A stretch of DNA of 64,000 nt from contig KQ965811.1 in NCBI GenBank assembly GCA_001574975.1, positions 159,932-223,931 of the forward strand. Reading direction: 5' to 3'. Origin of the DNA: Gonapodya prolifera JEL478. Lineage: Eukaryota; Monoblepharomycota; Monoblepharidomycetes; Monoblepharidales; Gonapodyaceae. Of the stretch, positions 56,031 to 64,000 are shown one piece after another; position 1 is the first letter of the stretch, and every line of letters starts with the position of its first letter. Under the pieces are notes generated by a model, which searched no databases, was not told the DNA's origin, and saw nothing but the letters and a program-made list of their open reading frames with translations. Both the position numbers and the translations under genes were made by a program.

Positions 56031-58540
56031 ATCCAACCCATTTCTTCGCTAGAAGGCATGATTCTTCCCTGACCAAAAGTAGACACCTAACTGTATGAAA
56101 CATCAAAAGAGAGAAGTGTTCCATTTTCTTGCAATTCTCTAAAACCATAAAGAAATGAAATGCAAGATCATTGACTTTTCTCAACTTTATGCTTGGTCAT
56201 AAATTTTTGGGGAACAAGGGGAGAGATCAAAAATATTGGAGTCTCAGGCTCTGAAACTCAGGTCCATTGTAAGTATTAGCTACACAAATATCATAAAAGT
56301 TGATGTTGTCACTAGGTGCCAAATGTCAAAACTAGAGGCTTACCTTGAGTCTTGTGTTTCCATTTCTTTTACCCAGCTTAGTGCAAAGACCATATCAAAA
56401 CATGTAGCTCAAGTACTGGATTGGTTTTGCATGGCCTCTACACTAACACAAGCAGGCACTAAATAAAATGGGCTGCTCAACTTAGCTTGTGATGACTTTT
56501 TAGCACTAGCTGTGAGGTAGTGTGAAGGAGTGATTGGATAGAAGTGTGGGCAATGATAGAAAACAATCTGTACAAGAGCTTCCTTCCCTATAGCTTTACT
56601 CTTGCCCCTGCCATATGTCAGGCTTAAATGTTGGTTAACAAGCCAGCTTGGTCAACTGATAACACTGCCTGGAGCAACAACATTTGAGCAAAGTGTAGAC
56701 AAACTGCCAATGTTATAAGTTGAAGAGAATAACAAAATTGATTTTGTGTATGTAGAGTTGTTGTGTGCAAGATTGAATCAACAAGGCAATAACCTCACCA
56801 GACTGGTGTAGCAGTTTTGTGCTGTGTGAACAAAACCTCTTTAGAACTAAAAAATTCTCAAGAGAAATAGCCCTATAAGATATCAATGCAAGGAAAAATT
56901 GAGACAATTTTCAGTGATTTCATTTGTGTCTTAGATAAATTCAACCACATTCAAACCCCAGGTTTGCCACCACTATGTTAGTTCAAAAGCATTGTTGCAA
57001 GCTCACCAAACTGTAATATCAATAAATTGCAATGCTGCAAAATATTCTGAGTGCTTTTGTTGAATTTTTGAAATGAATTTTGTCCAACATGACTCCTGAC
57101 ATCAATGCTGTAGCCAACTGAACACATGTATTTGGCCCATTTGAGGGATCATTCACATTATAGACTCTTACTGCAATAATATTGAGTGCCATCAATGAAG
57201 AGAAAATCAGTTTCCACCACTATGACCTACTGAGTGAGATGTGTTGATGCTGTCACATTCCAGTCAATTCCATCAAATCATTGCTTGTTCCGGCATTGCT
57301 GAGTGCCAATAATATTGCAGAGTGACTATAATGGCTCTTGGGTGGTGAATGTCCAAACCCTGAGGTTTGGGATTGAGCTGACAGAACATGATGGCATTGC
57401 AAGCACACAAGGGATGGGACAGAGACGATGGCGCAACTATAAGACCTTATTGATGCCGTGAATGAATTTTGGTAATTTTTTTCTGGGATTCTATCACTAG
57501 AAATCACTCTGGAGGTTCTTGGTTCCAAAACCTTGGGTGCCATACTTGGCCAAACCTGAGGTTTAACCTATCATTTTCATAATTAAAATGTTAATGTTTG
57601 GAAAATATTTTTCTTGTGAGGATGATACAGTTGTTGATTGGATTAATGTTCTTGTAAAGGTATTTCCATTACAGGAAACTTTTGAGAAGTTGTGATTTTG
57701 GTGCACCTGTTGGTGCAAAAGAAAACATGGAACCTGCAGTGATATGCAATTTCAACAATGTAAGGAGTTCTGTTTTTCTTGAAATACATGCACAATTTTC
57801 CAAAGGGGTTGCTTTACCCATCATGCAGGGCTTCACACACAAGGCCTGCAATTTGGGCACAGCAGTCCCTGAAGACCCTGATGGCCCAATTTTCTCTGAG
57901 AGTTGTGATTATGGTGCAAATATTAGTTTAAAAAAACATACTTGAGTAACTGCAAGCACTACAACCAGCTGCACACCTCACAAAACAAAAGTGTATCCCA
58001 CACCTGCTGAATATTACCATAACAGGAAACATTTGAGAAGTTTTGATTTTGGTGTCCCTGTATTTGATTTGTGTTTTGATTGTAGCAAGAGAAAAATAAA
58101 GAAGTGCATGTTTGAGAATTGAATGGTGAACAGACACAATATCCATGACATGGGGTACTCCTACCATCATAGCATGGAAACTTGGGCTCATAAGATGACT
58201 TTATGCCCTCTCTGGCAAATTGGAAAGTCAAAAGTCAGTATTCGCTTTACCTCAGTTTTATTTGGTTGGTGAAGAAATAATTTTGATGTGCTTCACTTCT
58301 GCAGCCCCATTGCTTTTTAGCCAGGCATTATTTTGCAAAATGTTCACATGAAATATCTTGCTAGGTTTTATCTTTTCTTACCTTTCACCATTTTCACGTT
58401 TTAATGATTTGAGAGAAATTACAAAAAGGTGTCTCTTTTGGTTTTTCATATATTTAGGTGTTTACTTTTTCAGCCAAGGGAGACAACCCCACTGGAAGTA
58501 TTGTGTTGCAAGGATTGCACAAAGACTATGTTGTCCTTAG
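56031..58540. other. AT-rich interior between inverted arms
   Basis: No transposase recognised. GAAACTTTTGAGAAGTTGTG at about 57677 recurs in diverged form at about 58027 (GAAACATTTGAGAAGTTTTG). That forms a direct repeat about 350 bp apart, each followed by ATTTTGGTG. The frame at 57682-57945 ends in units related to this repeat. Confidence 0.5.
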
Positions 58541-58943
58541 TTGGTCATATCTCTCCTGGAGCTCTCCTCCTGCCTGTCCACAATGGGAACACCAAACACA
58601 GAGTATACATGATTGTCCTTGATTCTGAAGGACAGAGAGTTCGAGTGTGATTGGTGAGGAGCTCACACCATGCACAGAAGAAGCTTTGAGCTGTGGCACG
58701 TTGGATAGGACATAGTTGCTCTTGAAACCAAGGACATTTCTGATGAGTGCTGCACAATCTGATTGTGATAGTCTCCAACAGGGATTGCACCTAAACACAT
58801 GTAATATCAAAATTATACTGTTTTCCAGAAAGATGGGAGTTCAAGAAAGTTTGTAGTGTGCCCAAAGTGGGCAAAACTCTAAATTCCTTGATCACAACAG
58901 TTGCTTGTATTACCATTATTTCATTGGCCAAAAAGCCATGCTA
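58541..58943 (-). repeat. Inverted repeat, right arm
   Basis: Mirror of 55611-56030. Strings seen on this strand: TAGCATGGCTTTTTGGCCA, GGAATTTAGAGTTTTGCCC, AGGTGCAATCCCTGTTGG, GAGCTCCAGGAGAGATATG. Confidence 0.75.
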
Positions 58944-60122
58944 TACTTCTGCTGAATACCTCCCGTGATGTCAAAATTATTTCAGTGGCTACAGAAATTA
59001 GATTTTAACATGACCTTTTTCTCCCTGTGACATGGCACTTCTACCAGTCCCTACATAATATTTGTTTAATTGCAAAAATTTGTGCAGAGCGTGATCTCTG
59101 TATTCTCTTTTCTTGTCTTCTGTGGAAGTACCTGGACTCTGGTAGAGCTTGACAATGTAGAAAAGCTCATAGAGAGTCAGTATTTTGGTGTACTTGAAAT
59201 AAAGAAGACAGGTAGATGTGGACATGGTGTTTTTATTTGAAACCTAAGTGCCAGCTGAAGCCCATAGCATATACCATCTAGAAGCATAGTTTGTACAGCA
59301 CAGCCCACACAAAAATTTTACTACATAACAATTTTCTTAACAAAAAGACCAGATGAAACACAAAAATAAAATATTGACAAAAAGGAGTTAAAATGTGGAT
59401 ATGAAATGGCCCTAGTCTTTGTCCCTGTAAGTTTTGGGTTTTTGCATTGCTAACATGGTTTTGCTTTTAATTTTTAATCACATTGCTCTGTGTTTGTGTC
59501 CATCCAATATTTGCTTGTAATACATGCAGTTTGGAGATGTTTGCAGCCAGAAATAAAAGTCAAGTACCTCAGCTCACCTAAACTCCCCATGATTACTTTT
59601 GCAAAAAGTTAAGTTCAAGTGACAGTGCAACAGTTTGCTCAAAAATTTCTTGAAGTTGGAAATATAGCTAGTGCAGATATCTCTTGGATCAATTGATCTT
59701 GTTTCATTGAGATTTTAGATAGAAATAAGATTTTCATTTAATACTGTTGTTGCCTATTCAAAGAAACGAAGCAGCTCATAAGTCCCCAAAACTTATATGA
59801 AATTTGTACAAGCATAATTGTCTTTCAAGAAGAATAATTACAAAACCCCAATAACAGTCCACAGTCCAATGTAGTTGTGCCCTTGTAAAGCAACTTGTAC
59901 CATTGCTTGATTATGATAAATTGACTGCAAATTAGCATTTGGGCTTGGTTATGTGAAACTTCAGACAACAGAGTTAAAGTGAAAGACTGAAGATCTGATC
60001 AAGTTATTTCCAACCCATTCAAGTTGCAACACTGCATTTGTGTATATATATAATTGAGTATTATCATTGATAGCTTGCATATATGCAGGATACATCAGAC
60101 CACCCAAGTTGTCTCCACTATT
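58944..60122. other. AT-rich region before SHQ1
   Basis: No gene is seen. Low-GC sequence with only short frames; composition rises at about 60110 where SHQ1 coding begins. Confidence 0.5.
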
Positions 60123-62011
60123 TTACGAGTCCATCTTGGCAATCTCGTCGAGATCATTGAGAGGCCAATCAGTCATTGACTTTACCATTCTGATCTTTGT
60201 AACGTCATCGTACAGAGACCGCAGTCTTTTATCACTGCACAGAGCGGGAAGAAAACCAGAAGTGATGTGAAACCAACCAGCGCTGAAAATCACTGGAATA
60301 GCAACGCACCTTGCACTCTGCACCCAAACGCAGTAATCATCCACCCACAACCTCCCGACCAAGTACGCCGCCTCATGTCTGTCCATGACCTCCTTCATGT
60401 CCAGCAAGCACTTGAGCACGGCACGTTTGCCGAGTTTCAGCACACTGCGAACGTCGTCCAGGACAAGCAAGGAGAGGCGCCAAGACCGGTACAGCGGATA
60501 AGCGAGTGAGCGGCGGAAGGAGGTGGCGAGGAGGGAAGGGAGGGAGGGGAAGCGCTGGATGGGGCATTGTTGGCGGGATTTGGGGAAACGATGACAAAAG
60601 TCAATGAGACACGGGATCCGTACCGCGTCCCAACACAAAGTTGATGATATTTTGCAAATCGTCCACGCCGACTCCACCGTGTGCTCGCCCTCGGTTGTGC
60701 GAAGGTCGTAGCAGTAGGCGAAGAGGATGTCGATGAGGGAGAGGTAGGTGGCCCGTTTGTCGTGGAGGATGTCTTTTTTTAGAGTGTGTTTGAGTGCTTT
60801 GGGGCGAGACACGGAAACAGGGGTTACGTGTGCTTACATTCCTTCTTGGGGAGGAGTGTGAGCGCGCGGTTCTCTTTTTCAGTGAACGTTGAGTCCCACT
60901 CGCTCTTTGTTTCGCTTTTAAAAGATTAGTTTTGCTTTATTCGTCTTAAGACTGCGAGTTGATGAGTAATACTTACCTGTTCAAGCTGAGATTGTCCATT
61001 TGCGACGTGACGTCCGCAAGCAATGGCGAGGTCTTAGTATCACTCGAGGCTGCGCCACTCTGGTCAATAGCTGTATTTGAGGTGTCTGCCCAAGGCGGAT
61101 TCCATTCGAAGATGTGAGCGATGTCTTGTTCGTTCGCCAAGTCTGCTCTGGATGCATGGTATTAGGAAGGTAACAAATCAGTGAAAATGAAGTATAGGAG
61201 CATGATATTATCAATACGCACATGTAGTGATCTTCGTCAAAACTTGCGTCCTCCATTTCCCGACGTTGCTCAGTACGCTTGTCCTTGGGCAACCCAAAAA
61301 TTTCTTCCGATGCACATTCGACCACTTCAAAGGCCACTTCGCGTAGCTGTGGTCCGACGCCGGCATAAGCGGAATTAAAGCCGTAAGTTTGCTGCGGAAG
61401 AAGCTGGCGATGGTTTCAGGTCAAGAGTAAGAAGGACACAGTGTCGAAGGTATTTAAAATTCTTTCGAGCTCTGACCTTCTCGTCTTCCGGAACAGACTG
61501 AGGAAAGGACCAATCAATGTCCACACTGCCATCTTCATCGTCCGAGTCTTCGTCGTCTGAATCTGGTAGCCTTACTTCGTCGGACCCCAACACCTCAATC
61601 GCGGGGCGCGGGGTGCCCTTGGACGAGGCTTCGTTCGATTTGGGAGAGACGAGCAGTTTGGTAAGAAGGTCTAGGTCTTTGAAGTCCTCGCCTGGACATT
61701 CTTTGGGTATTCGCACAGTGAGCTCCCCACTCCCGATGTCATAGTTGGCTGTGTGCCGTTCCTCCTCTTCGGCAACACGGCCAGGGAGATGGATTCTGCA
61801 GGAAAGAGAAAGATGAGCGCTATCTGCGTGTTGCCTGTCTCAGATGGCAAGATTGTACTACATACCTAAGAAAGTAGGGTTTGGCATGGAAGCGAATGAT
61901 GTTTCCATCGGAGACATCCAGCTCTATCTCTTGCGTCCTTATAAAGGGAACGTGCAGCACAAGAGTGACTGCGTGTGCGTCTTGGCTCAGTCGAAACTTT
62001 GGCTGCAGCAT
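60123..62011 (-). CDS. SHQ1: Shq1, H/ACA snoRNP assembly chaperone
   Basis: Shq1 holds the pseudouridine synthase Cbf5/dyskerin before it joins H/ACA particles. The N-terminal CS-type domain: MLQPKFRLSQDAHAVTLVLH, VPFIRTQEIELDVSDGNIIR, FHAKPYFLR, then after an intron IHLPGRVAEEE, ELTVRIPKECPGEDFKDLDL. An acidic linker follows (DSDDEDSDDEDGSVDIDWSF). The C-terminal helical SHQ1 domain: YGFNSAYAGV, VVECASEEIFGLPKDKRTEQ, RATYLSLIDILFAYCYDLRT, TEGEHTVESAWTICKISSTL, SFRRSLAYPLYRSWRLSLLV, GKRAVLKCLLDMKEVMDRHE and LWVDDYCVWVQ. The final exon ends LNDLDEIAKMDS, TAA. About seven introns, one consistent frame. All family blocks are present, so the gene looks functional. It is divergent from the cyclin gene, 75 bp apart. 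Confidence 0.94.
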
Positions 62012-62086
62012 TGGAGAAACAGGTGGCCACAGCCGGTTTCCCTCTCGTTACTCCAATCGCTTGATTTGTGCCTCGGTGGATTTGAG

Positions 62087-62827
62087 ATGGCCTCGGAGAC
62101 GTCTTTTGTCACTACGATGCGTTTTCCGCTCAACAGGTGCTGTCGTCCTTTGTCGATCGTGCGGGATCCCAATCTCACGGCATCCACCAGCAATGTCTAC
62201 CACACGCAACTCTTCTTCACCCGCGAAGAGCTAGCAAATCATAACCAACAGCACGGAATATACCCGCAGACCGAGCTGGCGATCCGAAAGTACGCAATGG
62301 AGAACATCGAACGGCTCGGCCGATGTCTTCGCTTGCCGTGGAGAACACACGCGACTGCGAAAGCTCTTTTCAACCGGTTCTATGCCACGCATGCAATGAC
62401 GACGGCCGAATTTCCGACGGTGGTGTGTGTTCGGTTCACCCACATCTGCACTGATTTTACCAGAGAACTCGACTCATAACACGTCGCTCAAGGGTGCCTC
62501 TTCATTAGCTGCAAAATCGAGGAGACAAACAAAAAGCTGAAAGAAATTATCGTCGAATACGGGAAGGAGTTCAACCAAAAGGAACCAGACGAAATGGTGG
62601 GACCGCAACCGCATCCCTTGCCGTTGTTTCTGTCCAATTCGGCCTGTCATTCCCAGGACTGTGAACGCACCAAAAAGGAGTACCTTAACATCGAACGCGT
62701 CGTCCTCGAGACCATCGGGTTCGACTTCCGCATTTTCCACCCTCAAAAGTTCGTCATCAAATTTTGCGACAAGTTGTCCAGTGAGCAAGATTTGTCGTAT
62801 CCCCTTTCCCGCATACAGGGATACTGA
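62087..62827 (+). CDS. Cyclin (CTD-kinase / cyclin K-like), 3' end unclear
   Basis: Regulatory subunit of a transcription-type cyclin-dependent kinase, as in the Ctk2/cyclin K group. The first cyclin box is good: HTQLFFTREELANHNQQHG, IRKYAMENIERLGRCLRLPW, RTHATAKALFNRFYATHAM, then after a short intron QGCLFISCKIEETNKKLKEI with the conserved KxEE. YLNIERVVLETIGFDFRIFH, PQKFVIKFCDKL follows. The ATG at 62087 (MASETSFVTTMRF) is the chosen start; the exon before DPNLTASTSNVY could differ. The second cyclin fold is not found in frame. After DKLS there is a possible intron (GTGAGCAAG...CATACAG) leading only to a 32-residue tail. Either the C-terminal half is frame-shifted or the protein is short. 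Confidence 0.8.
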
Positions 62828-63483
62828 CACCGTATTTTGACCGCTCTCAAGATCCAACAGTCAGTATGACTGGCAGGCGATTGCCCGAAGTGCTGTCAGT
62901 TCTTCTGTGACCCTTCTGAAGTCGCATTCTGCGAGCGAGACATCGCAGAGGCCCTCGTCGACGCAGAGGAGTATGCGGGGTGGAAGGTCGTGCTGGAGGG
63001 TGTGCTTGAGCAGGGCAGGCCGGATCACATGTGGGGGATGGAGGCGGACAGTGGCGGGGACACGTCGGCAAACGTCACGCAGGGGCAGGTCACCCATAGG
63101 TCCTCAACGTCCCCCAAAGACGGGCAAGGACAACGTGGGTGGTGAAAGGGCATTGTAAATAATTTGGGACGAGATTCATTTCAGGACGGACCATCAAATG
63201 TATATAGAATGAACAATCTGACACAATTGCATCTAGGGTGGCCCGATTGTCCCAAGATGAGATAAGGCTGGGGATCGGGGAAGGGGTTGGAAGGGTGGGG
63301 AGGGTGTGTTGGATGGGATAACGGCTCAAGAGATGATGCGTCCTGGGAGATATTGGCGAACGAACGTCGCTTTATCCCTCCAAGGGCGCCGTGGGGACAT
63401 GCACGATTTACAGGAGGTCGCTGAAAGCACATTGTGGTTTGGTCAAAAACAAGGACATCGAAGGTGAACCACGAAACATCAAC
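62828..63483. other. Region between cyclin and Ran; possible cyclin C-terminus
   Basis: GC-rich and open in several frames on both strands between 62860 and 63150. Plus-strand frames contain YDWQAIARSAV and FCERDIAEALVDAEEYAGW. A minus-strand frame (62861-63097) contains LHPPHVIRPALLKHTL. I cannot decide which, if any, is coding. From 63150 to 63483 lies the Ran 3' UTR side with no gene. Confidence 0.35.

Positions 63484-64000
<517 letters not shown>

Overview
This is nuclear DNA of a filamentous fungus. Nearly every recognisable gene is split by short introns (about 50-110 bp, GT...AG), and the gene set is fungal: a cerevisin-type subtilisin, a GPI-anchored chitin deacetylase, a Zn2Cys6 factor, a full-size ABCG transporter, Mgr2, Shq1 and Las1. 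The repeat-rich part carries hAT and DDE relics of a kind common in Basidiomycota, so I favour a basidiomycete; phylum assignment is inference. The standard code applies: TAG terminates the transporter and the deacetylase. The sequence is a draft, with one ambiguous base at 4120 and a 275-N gap at 46103-46377. Several genes carry single-base frameshifts, some in homopolymers, so pseudogene and sequencing error cannot be fully separated.

Layout. 1-8.3 kb: an ankyrin fragment, a PTPDC1-like phosphatase, a nucleolar USP36/Ubp10-type deubiquitinase and a broken small cysteine-rich secreted protein. 8.9-15 kb: tRNA-Gly(CCC), a gene-poor stretch, then a disrupted NAD(P)H-hydrate epimerase. 15.3-22.3 kb: subtilisin protease, nitronate monooxygenase and chitin deacetylase. 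22.3-25.4 kb: a low-GC patch with a Copia remnant and a cysteine-rich ORF, ending at tRNA-Phe(GAA). 25.9-36.2 kb: La protein, an acidic low-complexity protein, a Zn2Cys6 factor and mevalonate kinase. 36.8-49.5 kb: an ABCG transporter whose first ATPase domain has lost Walker A where a GC-rich repeat sits, a multiply disrupted LAS1, indoleamine 2,3-dioxygenase across the gap, and MGR2. 49.5-60.1 kb: a low-GC transposon nest with a GC-rich hairpin cluster, a DDE remnant, a complete hAT element with perfect 8-bp target duplication, and a 0.4-kb inverted repeat. 60.1-64 kb: SHQ1 and a cyclin head to head, then the 3' part of Ran.

There is no cluster with one shared pathway. A loose theme of RNA and ribosome biogenesis (USP36-like, La, LAS1, SHQ1) is probably chance. 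The most unusual signals are the GC-rich repeat family associated with the damaged transporter, the hairpin cluster at 50272-50404, and the well-delimited but decayed hAT element.
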